A DNA stretch of 64,000 nt from Histomonas meleagridis. Lineage: Eukaryota; Parabasalia; Tritrichomonadida; Dientamoebidae. The first letter of the stretch is position 1, and each line of letters begins with the position of its first letter. The position numbers and the translations under genes were made by a program. The DNA lies in assembly GCA_020186115.1 (NCBI GenBank), contig WSYJ01000142.1, forward strand, positions 806,001 through 870,000, read 5' to 3'. The notes below the pieces were generated by a model. The model saw nothing but the letters and a program-made list of their open reading frames with translations, was not told where the DNA came from and did no database searches. This document shows positions 9,774 to 19,477 of the stretch, piece after piece.

Positions 9774-11030
9774 TCATTCTTTTGGATGTTCGTTTTTCTT
9801 TTCTCCGAAAGCGATTGTTCCTGTTGCATGTCGACCCAAAATCATCTTTTCTCCAGGTTTATTGTTTGCATGAACATGTGACTTTCTTGGTGGCGTTTTC
9901 ATTAAGACTCTCTTCTGTTGCATTCTCGTCATTTTAATTGGGACATCAACTTGTGGCAATTGTATTCCATCTTTCTTTTTCGTTATGTTCATTTTAACAA
10001 CGTTTCCATCATCTTTAATTGTCTGCTTCAATTGTTTCTCTTGGTTAAACAATGCGCTAGGAATTGAATTTGGTTGAGCAAATGGCGCACTTGAATAATT
10101 TGCGTTTGGATTCTTGAAGAAACATTGCTGTAAAATATTAAAAGCGGGGTGTTTTAATGCCTCATCTGCTGTAATTCTTTCAGATGGAACATAAGCGATC
10201 AGTTTTGAAAGTAAATCAAGAACAACTGGCTCAGCCTTTGGCAAGATCTTGGATAATTTTTGTTTTGGATATTTTATAAACTCAAAGTCAAGAGTTTTGA
10301 GCTTGTTTGGAGGACATAGTTTTGACAAGGTTTGTTTGGTCGGAGTTCCCAAAATTCTGTGAATACGGTTAATTTGATCGATGGAGGTTTTGCCAGGGAA
10401 AAGTGGATAATTTGTGAGGAATTCGTACAAAATGCATCCAGTGGCCCAGATATCGATGCCAGGACCATAAGAACCATGTGATAGAATGCACTCCGGTGGA
10501 CGGTACCATCGGGTTGATATGTATTCTGTAAGTTCTGTGACTTGATTAAGATCTTTGGCAGATCCAAAATCACCAAGTTTAAGTTCCATGTTGTAAGGAT
10601 TAACAAGACAGTTTTCTGGTTTAATGTCTCGATGAATTATGTTTTTGGAATGAATATACTTGAGAGCAGAAAGAATTTGATATGTTAGTTGAAGTGCTTG
10701 AAAAACTGAAAGTGGGCCATTACGTTGACTCATGACTTCAAAAGCATTTTTGTCCATTAAATCTAAAACAAGGGAAAGACGGAATTTTGCTGGTTCATAT
10801 ATAACTTCATGAAGAAATACGATATTTTGATGCTTTCCTAGTGCTTTTAAAACAAGAATTTCTTCGTTTTGTTGTATATCTTCAATTCGTTGAAATTTTT
10901 GCTTGAAGACTTTGAGTGCATAAAGTTGGTGGGTGGTTTTATGTTGTATTTGATATACGGTACTGAAATTTCCTTCTCCAATTCTTGCTATTACCAAATA
11001 ATCGTGTAAGCCATCTATCTTCAAGGACAT
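9774..11030 (-). CDS. MOK/RCK-family CMGC protein kinase, 418 aa
   Basis: Complete kinase: glycine loop IGEGNFSTVY, lysine in YALKVFK, catalytic loop HRDIKPEN, DFG in LGDFGSAK, and activation loop TEYISTRWYRPPEC with a MAPK-like TEY. That activation segment and the following GPGIDIWATGCILYE are characteristic of MOK/MAK/ICK kinases, which elsewhere regulate cilia or flagella. The kinase covers about residues 8-300; the tail is basic and disordered. ATG at 11030 precedes the domain directly. A GC-rich TTGGGGCGGCCC motif lies about 45 bp upstream on its strand. Confidence 0.9.
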   Translation of the reverse strand: MSLKIDGLHDYLVIARIGEGNFSTVYQIQHKTTHQLYALKVFKQKFQRIEDIQQNEEILVLKALGKHQNIVFLHEVIYEPAKFRLSLVLDLMDKNAFEVMSQRNGPLSVFQALQLTYQILSALKYIHSKNIIHRDIKPENCLVNPYNMELKLGDFGSAKDLNQVTELTEYISTRWYRPPECILSHGSYGPGIDIWATGCILYEFLTNYPLFPGKTSIDQINRIHRILGTPTKQTLSKLCPPNKLKTLDFEFIKYPKQKLSKILPKAEPVVLDLLSKLIAYVPSERITADEALKHPAFNILQQCFFKNPNANYSSAPFAQPNSIPSALFNQEKQLKQTIKDDGNVVKMNITKKKDGIQLPQVDVPIKMTRMQQKRVLMKTPPRKSHVHANNKPGEKMILGRHATGTIAFGEKKNEHPKE

Positions 11031-11074
11031 TTGGGCTTGGGAGTTATATTCAATTTTTGCTTACGGTCCCATAA

Positions 11075-11086
11075 GGGCCGCCCCAA
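11075..11086 (-). promoter_or_regulatory. GC-rich upstream element of the MOK-like kinase
   Basis: Minus strand TTGGGGCGGCCC, about 45 bp before ATG 11030. Closely similar elements lie upstream of the genes starting at 44028 and 52510. Regulatory role inferred from recurrence and position. Confidence 0.4.
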
Positions 11087-11821
11087 ATTCAAATAAACCA
11101 ACTAAATTCAAAAGATTATGAGAACTGAAACAAATTTAAAATTTTTCGCTATTATTCCATTTTCATAAAAACAAAATTTAGGATATTAAAAAACATATAA
11201 AGTGTAATATGTAAAAAAAGTATTTTATAAAAATATTTTTTATACGTTGGTAAAAAAGCATTTTATATGAATATGGAAAATTTTATTCTGTTGATTTTTG
11301 TATGAATTCAATTTTGAAACTGAGGCGAAATTTTCAACGAGCCCTGCGTGAGCACGCAAATCCTCATAATGCATTCAATTCATTGTGTAAATCATGCAAA
11401 AGTGGTTGAAATCCATTTCATGGACAAAGATTCAATAAAATCAAATTTTAGATGGCCCACATAAGATAGAATTTGACTCTGTTCTCATCTTTATTTTTAT
11501 GGAAAGTTGAAACAATTGAGTTGAATTAAAACCTGCGTCAAAGATAATAAATTTATTACGAAACAGTTATATGCTTGGTTAGCACGGCAGAAGCATTTGT
11601 CAATCTTTCCACCTCATTTCATCAGCGGCAGTTTTGTCAGAGATGGAAAAATTCATTCTTGTTGCCCTAACAAAAAAACAACTATTGACAACATGATTTC
11701 CTTTGTTTTTCTGGAATTACAGTCGTGTATTGTAATTAAATTTGGAAATTTTAAACAAAGAAGAAGAATCTGAGACAAGTGTCGGATAAGAAAAGTGTCG
11801 ATAATTGTGAGCTTTATTTGT

Positions 11822-11827
11822 TCACAT
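11822..11827 (+). promoter_or_regulatory. Initiator-like TCACAT before the DJ-1 gene
   Basis: Matches the trichomonad Inr consensus TCA-Y-T/A, 9-14 nt before ATG 11836. It supports that ATG over an upstream GTG at 11779. Confidence 0.55.
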
Positions 11828-11835
11828 CACAAATA

Positions 11836-12396
11836 ATGAAAGCTGTCATTCTCATTGCCCCAGGATTCGAAGAAGTTGAAGCAATAACCCCAGCTGACTT
11901 CCTTCGACGCGCAGGAGTAGAAGTAATTTTGGCTTCAGTTGGACATGATGATCTTTCAATCAAAGGAGCACATAACATTGTTATTAAGTGCAATGCAAAG
12001 TTTCCTGAAATCTCTAAAAACATTTATGATGCAATCATTTGTCCTGGAGGATTACCAGGTACAACAAATCTTGCCAAAGATGCAAACGTTGTTGAAGCAA
12101 TCAAAGCTCATTTAGCTGCTGGAAAAATTGTTGCAGCAATTTGCGCAGCACCAGGTTTCGTACTTGCTGAAGCATGTGGAATCATGAATGGAAAGACAGG
12201 ATGTGGATATCCTGGCTGTGATGATAAAATCACCGAAAATGGCGGTACAAAGGTTGAAGATCGTGTTTATGCTGATGGAAACATAATAACATCACGTGGC
12301 CCTGGAACAGCTTCTCTTTTCGCCTTGGAAATTCTCCGCAAACTTGTTGGCAATGAAAAAGCAGATGAAATTGGAAAGGGAACACTCACACTCTAA
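11836..12396 (+). CDS. DJ-1/PfpI family protein, 186 aa
   Basis: Short single-domain protein covering the whole DJ-1 fold. The start MKAVILIAPGFEEVEAI matches DJ-1 N-termini, and Glu15 corresponds to the glutamate that tunes the active cysteine. The nucleophile elbow is AAICAAP with Cys103. A later signature is TSRGPGTASLFALEIL. Members act as protein/metabolite deglycases, glyoxalases or oxidative-stress sensors; which applies cannot be read from sequence. The frame is open back to a GTG at 11779, but family alignment and the Inr-like site favour ATG 11836. Cytosolic, no signal peptide. Confidence 0.93.
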   Translation: MKAVILIAPGFEEVEAITPADFLRRAGVEVILASVGHDDLSIKGAHNIVIKCNAKFPEISKNIYDAIICPGGLPGTTNLAKDANVVEAIKAHLAAGKIVAAICAAPGFVLAEACGIMNGKTGCGYPGCDDKITENGGTKVEDRVYADGNIITSRGPGTASLFALEILRKLVGNEKADEIGKGTLTL

Positions 12397-12840
12397 GGAC
12401 TAAACACCAATTTTTAAATGAATTCGATTTATTTTTATCACCAACTGCACTCGATTTCATAAACTCGAAGTAAAATCTGCATGTTCAGCATTATCTTTAA
12501 AGAAGTCAGAAATCATCAGCATAAAGCATGTTATATGGAACAATTTTAAAAAGCAAAACTTTATGTTGGACAACTCGCTTTAGACTTTTTAAAAGGGGAA
12601 AACATTTGTTGTTGCACGAATGTACATATGAAAGTTGGATTTAAATAAAATTTGATATCTTAAGATTAAATATCAATATTTTTTCTATTACAGAAATTGG
12701 AGTCCAATAAAATTTTTTAGTCGTTTTATGTATAAATTATTTCCTATATCCTTTCTTTTAAGATTTTTGTATTTTTTTAATTATAATTTAAGAAACTGCG
12801 GAATTAAGAAACCGTTAATAATGGCGGTTGTTAAAACGAC
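12397..12840. other. Intergenic, nothing recognised
   Basis: AT-rich spacer between the DJ-1 gene and the PLD-like gene on the same strand. No coding or RNA pattern seen. Confidence 0.5.
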
Positions 12841-12845
12841 TCACA
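12841..12845 (+). promoter_or_regulatory. Initiator-like TCACA before the PLD-like gene
   Basis: TCACA ends two bases before ATG 12847, preceded by AACCGTTAAT and AAAACGAC stretches. Fits TCA-Y-T/A, though closer to the ATG than most. Confidence 0.45.
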
Positions 12846-12846
12846 A

Positions 12847-14022
12847 ATGCCAAAGATAAGACAAATCATAGGAATTGCAGAAATCTACATTATAACGCTT
12901 TTCATGTCTTCTTTGATTTTATTTATTGCATATGGGATTGCTGTTAGCACACCAACAAATATCGAAACATCCAAATGTGAATCTCCACCAAAGGTCACAT
13001 TATACAAAAGTGTAGATCATAGTTACCTTACCAAAATCATCAATTCAGCAAAAAAAAGAATTATATTTGTAACCGGTAATATGAGCATGACTTCTTTCCA
13101 ATATATCAAGGAACCTTTATTGGTTGATGCTAAAACTAGACTCGGTGAATCCAATATCAAGTTTGTTATATCTAACCAAAACAGTCAAATTTCTTCTTTT
13201 TTGAATAGCTATTTTCCGAATAATGTTATTGTTACAGATCAATTTGAAATCCCCATATATTTCCCAGTCTTCATTGTTGATGATACAGCATATCTCACAT
13301 CTAGCATTTTTTCCAGTTACGAAGGAACATCAACACATTCTTCATCACAAATTATTATTATCGAAAATTGCAGCCAACTAATCGATGACATCACTGCTTT
13401 TGTTGACTCTTATGAAGCGAAATCAAAAAATCCCGAGTTATTTACTTATCCCGAAATTATTGAATATATTGGCAAATCATCACCAATTCTTCCAGCTAAA
13501 TGTGGTAACACGACCAGCTTCTTCATCAATAACCCATCACATGTCTTACCTCTGAAGATTAACACATCATTATATCTTACCGAATTCTTCAAAACTCCGC
13601 CAAAAGAACTTTTAATTTATACATTTTCCACCCAAACGTCCGAAGAGAACTTCTATGACGACGATTTCTCTTTCCATGTACTTCTTAAATCATTGCAAAT
13701 TTACAATCATACAAAAATTCGATATTTGGCATCTTCAAGTTTTGCACTCAACGACGAAATGTACAAATGGTGTCGTTCATTTGTGTCGTTTAGTAATTCG
13801 CGTCTTTCATTGTATTCGAGTGATTTCGATGGTCCGAATTTCATTGTTGCGGATAACACGTCAATGTTATTCAGCCACGAAATCAGAACATTTGAGATCG
13901 AGAAATACGCATCGATGCACTTGGTGACTGACGATGCGAATGTGAATCATGAATTGAGGGAATTCTTCGACGAAATATGGAACGATGATAGTACACATGA
14001 GTTCAAAGTTAATTGGAACTAA
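12847..14022 (+). CDS. PLD3/PLD5-like type II membrane protein, catalytic residues lost, 391 aa
   Basis: An N-terminal helix (about residues 10-34, IITLFMSSLILFIAYGIAV) suggests a type II membrane protein like animal PLD3-5. The lumenal part follows the PLD3 pattern: SYLTKIINSAKKRIIFVTGNMSM; then VFIVDDTAYLTSS and IIIIENCSQLIDDI where the first HKD block should be; then FIVADNTSMLF ... FDEIWNDDSTHEF at the second. In active enzymes each block starts H-x-K-x4-D. Here neither His nor Lys is present at either site, so it is probably non-hydrolytic, as PLD5 is thought to be. Family assignment is from the overall pattern, not a search. Confidence 0.65.
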   Translation: MPKIRQIIGIAEIYIITLFMSSLILFIAYGIAVSTPTNIETSKCESPPKVTLYKSVDHSYLTKIINSAKKRIIFVTGNMSMTSFQYIKEPLLVDAKTRLGESNIKFVISNQNSQISSFLNSYFPNNVIVTDQFEIPIYFPVFIVDDTAYLTSSIFSSYEGTSTHSSSQIIIIENCSQLIDDITAFVDSYEAKSKNPELFTYPEIIEYIGKSSPILPAKCGNTTSFFINNPSHVLPLKINTSLYLTEFFKTPPKELLIYTFSTQTSEENFYDDDFSFHVLLKSLQIYNHTKIRYLASSSFALNDEMYKWCRSFVSFSNSRLSLYSSDFDGPNFIVADNTSMLFSHEIRTFEIEKYASMHLVTDDANVNHELREFFDEIWNDDSTHEFKVNWN

Positions 14023-14672
14023 TTGAAAAAATTTAATAAAATGTTTTTGTGGACTTCATAACTCGAAATATAAAATATGTAAATGTTTTGCATTTAAATT
14101 TTGTTCAACAAAAATGATACAAAAATTTATCGATTAATATTAATAATTTAAAGAAAACTTTAATTTTAAGTAAGTTTAAGCAAGTATGAAAATTACCTTT
14201 TTCCCCATGTGGTAACTTATATTCGAAAATCCTTTTGAAGTTTTATTATAATTTACAAATAATTTTTATTTCGCAATATTTTATAAGTTTGATTTTTTTT
14301 TAAGAAGTTTTACATGCTTTCTTGTTATTTTTATGAGATTCTTCAATTTTACTTACGAAAACTTGTGTTATAAATTGAATGACTTCTTCCAAATTTTCTT
14401 GTGGTATATAATATTTTTATATATTTTATTCAGACATATTCCCATAACACATGAGTTTGAGTCGTTTGGAAAATTTCCATAAACATATGTCCATAAAAAA
14501 CACGATTTCCCTGTGTTTTTTCTATCATGAAACAGGGCTAATGACTTTTCAGTGAATAACTTCAAGAACAAAACCAAATTCTGAAGTAATTATTCGTCAA
14601 AACTCAATTCGAAGAACAAAAAATCGAATTATACCAAAACATTTTTTATTAAAAAGCCTAAACAAACATTTG
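14023..14672. other. Convergent intergenic region, nothing recognised
   Basis: AT-rich DNA between the PLD-like gene and the 3' end of the histidine kinase gene. A 69-codon minus-strand ORF (14368-14577) shows no family pattern and is probably chance. Confidence 0.5.
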
Positions 14673-17600
14673 TTATTTTGCGTTAAAAGGATGACTCACA
14701 GCGAAGTTGATACAATTTTCCAATTTCAACGTTGTTATTGGCTTACTTACGAACATGTTCATTCCAGCGCCCATACATTGATCTTCGTCTTCTTTTGCAC
14801 TGTTTGCAGTCATTGCCACGATTGGAATATCTTTATACCAATCATCAGATTTTCTAATTTCTTCAGCTGCCTCAGGCCCATCCATTATAGGCATATGATG
14901 GTCCATAAATATCACGTTAAACCCTTTTTCTTTCTTTAAAGTGTCGATACATTCTCTTCCATTTGAAACGATCACAAATTTCCGACCCATTTTTTCGAGC
15001 AACTTCTTAATAACCCATTGATTCATTTGATTATCTTCAGCTATTAATATTCTAAAATCATTTGAAGCCGTCGTGACACTTTTCTCGTAATCCTTTGAAT
15101 TCAGCACTATATGTGTTATAATTCCATGGAATTTCATCCAAAAAGTATGTATGAAGACAAATGTAAAGTCATTTAATTCATTATCATTATTATATTTTTC
15201 TAATATTTCTTTATTTGTATATGTAACGAGTACTTTTAACGATTGATATTTTTGTTTATAATTTTTAGCTTTATCTAAATCATTTTCATCACAAATAATT
15301 AAAATGAATTTCGATGTAATAATTTCATTTTCATTTTCTATCGATTGTAATCCATAATAATTACAATGTTCTTCGAAACAATTCTCATAAAAAAGATTCT
15401 TTGTTAATAACATTATTTGGAATCCTTTAGCTTTTTGTCTTGGTGAGAAATAACAACAATAACCAGGTTCGAAAGGTAAAGTTACGATGAAAGTTGTGCC
15501 GAAGTTAACTTTCGTATGATAATTAATTGTACCATTTAACATTTCGACCATTCTTTTCACTATTGTTAAACAAGCACCAAAACCTGGCGGAGGTCTATTT
15601 ACGTTAACTATTAAAGTTGGGAAAGCTTCGAAAAGAGTTTTCTCTTCTTCTGGTACATAACCTATACCAGTATCTTTCACTATTATTATAATGTTATTAT
15701 TATTAATATCATATTTTAATGATAATAACACTGATGCGTTTTCAGTGAACTTTAATGAATTCGATAATAAATTCCATGTAATCCGTGAGAAGAAATGTGG
15801 ATCCCCAATAATACTTAAAGGTATTCCTGGCTCAACATATACTTGGAATTTATCATTTGCTAATTTAAATCGATTTTGAAATACAGGAAATATTGAATCA
15901 ATAGCTTCGAAAGTATTAAATAATATCTTTTGTGGTATGAATTTGTTTTGTTCTATCTTCGCTAAGTCTAATGAATCATTTAATAAATCTAAAAGTTTAT
16001 CAAATGATGCATGAATACATTGAACTATTTCAGCTGCTGATGGGGGAATCTTTGTCATCTCAAGTAACTCAAGTAATCCACTCATTCCATTTAATGGCGT
16101 ACGAATTTCATGTGACATATTTGCTAAGAATCGAGATTTCGCTGTTAATGCTTCTTCTGCTCTTTGTTTTTCTAATTCGGCTTGACTTGCAAGTCCTTTT
16201 AACTCTGTCACGTCGACTAATATACCTGTGATTTCATTAGATTGATTATTATGTCTTAAGCCTCTCATCATAAACCATCGGATCTTATCAATCATAAATG
16301 GGATTTCGACTGAGATCGAATCTGTTTGATTATTTAAGAATTGTTTGATTTGTGATGAGATTAATTCTTGTGATTCTAAAACAACATTCGATTCGATAGT
16401 TTCCCAATTCATTAAAAATGGTTTATGTGCTATAGGTAATGATGCATATACTAAGTTCTCTCCTCGACTATCAATGAAATTCCACATACGAACATTAGAA
16501 TATAATAAACCAATATCAATGAATTGACTTAATTCGGCAGCAGAATTTATCATTTGTTTATGTTCTGTTACATCATTAGCTAATATAAATAATATCCAAC
16601 CAGAAGATAATGAAAATGTAAATTCGAAATTTCGATAATTGTTTTCAACTAACATCGATGCTGCAAATTGTATCGAGTTCCGTTTCGATAAATATATTTG
16701 TGATAAAGCTTCATGGAATTTACTTTTATCTAATTCATGAATATTTTGTAATATTTCATTAATGTTCTTCTCTCGATATTGTTCTATTAAATTATTATTA
16801 CCAATCATTCCAAATATTTGTCGTGTTAATGGTGCTATACACCAAAATATGATATTACTATCAGAATTAAATGGAATATAATTCTTAGAATGATCAATAC
16901 TTGCTTGAATACTTAAGAAACTTTCGAATTCGATAAACAATAAAAATCGTGTATGAACACTTATATATATAAAATATTTATCTTTTCCTTTAGCATTTCG
17001 TAATCGAATTGGTGATATAGTTAATGGATGTTTTAATTCTAATATCTTTCGATCATAAGAATTAATTAAATCATTTAACGTTAAATTAGATGTATGTTTA
17101 TACCCTAAATATCGTGCTAATTCTGTACATGAATCTAAAACGAAAAAGAAATTGAACATATTTTCAATGACTTTTTCATCTTTTAATTGGAATGAATTAT
17201 TTTGTCGATTCGGATAAAAGTTACTAATTTGTTCGACTAATGATATATTAATATTTTGATTATAATATTGATCAAAATATGTCGAACATTTAGTATAATA
17301 TTGTGTATTATTAGAATCATGTTGAAATCCTTCAATTGTTGGATCGATATTTGAAAACATTTCATAATTACCTAAATGATGTATTAATGTACCATCTTCT
17401 TTAGTCTCGATAATACTTATATGATTATGAATATCAAATAAATTAATTAACTTCGGTAAATGATTCGATTTGGAATCTAATCGCATTAATCTTCGAAATG
17501 AAATAATTGCTGCTACATATATAATAAATTGTCGTTCATAAAAACGTAATTGTAACATTTCACGTCGAATAGAAAATATAATGATAATACAATGATGATC

Positions 17601-18923
17601 AACTTCAATCTTATTACCAATATATCGATACTTACCAATGTTACGTCCAATGACTCCAAAGTTTTCACATTCATCATATATCTTCTTAGCAAACTTTTCG
17701 ATTGATGTCTTGTTCTCTTCATCAGTATATATCAATGATATCTCCGAAAATATTCCTTTCTCGACAGAATAAAACGCGGCGCCTGTAAAGTCCATTTTGT
17801 CTTTGATGTTTTCCATTAGTTTACAGATGTCAATTTCATGTTCGGCTTGTAATGACTCCTTTAAGATACCAATGTATACTAAAATGACATATGACGCATG
17901 TAAACAATGATAATCAAAGTTGGACATTTCTTCTTTGTTCCTACACGTGATTTTGCATTCATTGTTATACATATCAAATGTTACTTCTAATGATTTTTCA
18001 TTAGTTTCTTGATCAACATTAACTTTACATTTGACTTGATTACTACTCTCTAAGCCATAGCCGGTGTAGAAGCCTCCATTAATGTTCAAATCCGGAAATA
18101 TTGTGTCCGGTCTATAGCCATTTCGGACAAAGACTAAATGTGAATATGGTAATACTTTGATGACACCAATACGATAAACTCGTGACATATGATAATAAAT
18201 GGTACTGAAGGCATTCTCTTTCTTCTTGTGTTCACGTAAAATATCAGTGATTCGTGCTTGAATATGTAAACAAATTTTCGACGGGGGTTTTGTCAGAGGT
18301 TTCCCGCGGTTTGTTACAAACCATAAGTTAACATCTAGAGGAGTCGTCATTCCAAAGATACGTGCAACTAAAAAGAGAATATATAGAAGTAATATAAAAG
18401 GAAAAATTTTGGAATAACTGTTGAAATTGGTTTGGGTATGACAGACTTGTGAATTATCTTCTTCGTGTCCAAATAAATAAATGGTAAAATGACGTTTTAA
18501 TAAATATGATGAATTGGTTGATCTTTCAAAAACTAAATAATTTGGAAGATTTTTAGAAGGATTTTCGATTAATGTTAAATTACGCTTCTTAAGAGATATA
18601 GATACACCAAACTTATCTGGCGGTTGGCGAATAAAGCTGATGGTATTCGGAATTCCATTGGAAATATTCTTAACATAAAAATTAACAATGAAATTTGAGG
18701 AACAGAGAAGATGGTAATCATAAGAAATATTGTGAGCCTTTAGTTGAGAAATAGTTGATATAGGAATAATGGGTGAATCTGATAAAATAAGATCAGGAGA
18801 TTTCCATTTTCCAATATTTTTTATTTTGAACATATTGGAGATATGTGCTAATGATGCAGGAGCTGACGTTGTAATTAATGCATTCTTTATTGCAACTAAA
18901 GCCCCAAAAAATAAAAAAAGCAA
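14673..18923 (-). CDS. Hybrid sensor histidine kinase with receiver domain, membrane-bound, about 1416 aa
   Basis: Order: hydrophobic N-terminus; Cys- and Asn-containing extracellular segment; membrane helix near residues 170-190 (IFPFILLLYILFLVARIF); a long cytoplasmic region with PAS-like parts; HisKA with NMSHEIRTPLNG (His938); HATPase with NLLSNSLKFT, DTGIG and PGFGACLTIVKRMVE; and a C-terminal receiver with AEDNQMNQ, FMDHHMPIMDG (phospho-acceptor Asp1341) and VSKPI. All phosphorelay residues are present, so kinase and receiver look active. An Hpt partner is not seen here. The start is unclear: the frame has no ATG at its signal-like N-terminus (18923 is TTG); the first in-frame ATG is at 18833, which would remove that hydrophobic segment. 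Confidence 0.9.
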   Translation of the reverse strand: MLFLFFGALVAIKNALITTSAPASLAHISNMFKIKNIGKWKSPDLILSDSPIIPISTISQLKAHNISYDYHLLCSSNFIVNFYVKNISNGIPNTISFIRQPPDKFGVSISLKKRNLTLIENPSKNLPNYLVFERSTNSSYLLKRHFTIYLFGHEEDNSQVCHTQTNFNSYSKIFPFILLLYILFLVARIFGMTTPLDVNLWFVTNRGKPLTKPPSKICLHIQARITDILREHKKKENAFSTIYYHMSRVYRIGVIKVLPYSHLVFVRNGYRPDTIFPDLNINGGFYTGYGLESSNQVKCKVNVDQETNEKSLEVTFDMYNNECKITCRNKEEMSNFDYHCLHASYVILVYIGILKESLQAEHEIDICKLMENIKDKMDFTGAAFYSVEKGIFSEISLIYTDEENKTSIEKFAKKIYDECENFGVIGRNIGKYRYIGNKIEVDHHCIIIIFSIRREMLQLRFYERQFIIYVAAIISFRRLMRLDSKSNHLPKLINLFDIHNHISIIETKEDGTLIHHLGNYEMFSNIDPTIEGFQHDSNNTQYYTKCSTYFDQYYNQNINISLVEQISNFYPNRQNNSFQLKDEKVIENMFNFFFVLDSCTELARYLGYKHTSNLTLNDLINSYDRKILELKHPLTISPIRLRNAKGKDKYFIYISVHTRFLLFIEFESFLSIQASIDHSKNYIPFNSDSNIIFWCIAPLTRQIFGMIGNNNLIEQYREKNINEILQNIHELDKSKFHEALSQIYLSKRNSIQFAASMLVENNYRNFEFTFSLSSGWILFILANDVTEHKQMINSAAELSQFIDIGLLYSNVRMWNFIDSRGENLVYASLPIAHKPFLMNWETIESNVVLESQELISSQIKQFLNNQTDSISVEIPFMIDKIRWFMMRGLRHNNQSNEITGILVDVTELKGLASQAELEKQRAEEALTAKSRFLANMSHEIRTPLNGMSGLLELLEMTKIPPSAAEIVQCIHASFDKLLDLLNDSLDLAKIEQNKFIPQKILFNTFEAIDSIFPVFQNRFKLANDKFQVYVEPGIPLSIIGDPHFFSRITWNLLSNSLKFTENASVLLSLKYDINNNNIIIIVKDTGIGYVPEEEKTLFEAFPTLIVNVNRPPPGFGACLTIVKRMVEMLNGTINYHTKVNFGTTFIVTLPFEPGYCCYFSPRQKAKGFQIMLLTKNLFYENCFEEHCNYYGLQSIENENEIITSKFILIICDENDLDKAKNYKQKYQSLKVLVTYTNKEILEKYNNDNELNDFTFVFIHTFWMKFHGIITHIVLNSKDYEKSVTTASNDFRILIAEDNQMNQWVIKKLLEKMGRKFVIVSNGRECIDTLKKEKGFNVIFMDHHMPIMDGPEAAEEIRKSDDWYKDIPIVAMTANSAKEDEDQCMGAGMNMFVSKPITTLKLENCINFAVSHPFNAK

Positions 18924-18939
18924 AACTGCAGTATAATAA

Positions 18940-18945
18940 AAGTGA
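18940..18945 (-). promoter_or_regulatory. Initiator-like TCACTT before the histidine kinase
   Basis: TCACTT on the minus strand, 17 nt before the TTG at 18923. It suggests transcription begins close to this non-ATG N-terminus. Confidence 0.45.
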
Positions 18946-19477
18946 CAGATAAATTTAAACGATACGATATAACTTCAACGAACCCAATTTTCACAAAAAG
19001 TGACCGCTACTTTGGCCAGATATCAATTCAATTTATGAATGCAAAAAACACTTTATCCTCTTTGTTTTTTCTATTATTATACGATTTTACATTAATGCTG
19101 ATTTCAAGATCATTAATATTTTTGTGGCTTGTAAAAATAACAATATGAATAAAACTTCTAAAATTAATCGATACCATTCTTTCACAAATCATGAAAACTT
19201 TTTTTTATCACATATATTTCATTTGAATTTTATGAAGCTATGTTTAAATCAAAATAAATTTAATATCCATTTTCAAAATGATCAATATGTGATATCATTT
19301 TCTTGCAAGAAATAATTTACATTTTAGCTTTGAACAAATACATCATTGATTACACTCGTTCTTAGGTTCGAATAAAGAAAATGGCCTCAGTTTTTTTTTC
19401 ATTTTTTTATTTGGTCGCTGAAAAGGAAAAAATTATTTGAATGGATATAAACTATTAAAAAAGTTTGACTAAGTCAA
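18946..19477. other. Divergent intergenic region, nothing recognised
   Basis: Region between the histidine kinase (minus) and the GH31 gene (plus). Small ORFs at 18942-19148 and 19124-19315 have no family pattern and AT-driven composition; I treat them as chance. Confidence 0.5.

Larger units (their letters stand above)
11031..11835. other. Divergent intergenic region, no recognised gene
   Basis: About 0.8 kb between the MOK-like kinase (minus) and the DJ-1 gene (plus). It is AT-rich except for a GC-rich motif at 11075-11086 and a mixed stretch near 11330-11400. No tRNA cloverleaf or coding pattern seen. Confidence 0.5.

Noticed and set aside
15691-16527. Plus-strand ORFs inside the histidine kinase gene
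   Set aside because: Shadows of the minus-strand gene, which has strong domain motifs.
19360-19385. GGTTCGAATAA, resembling a tRNA B box
   Set aside because: No A box, acceptor stem or cloverleaf could be built around it.
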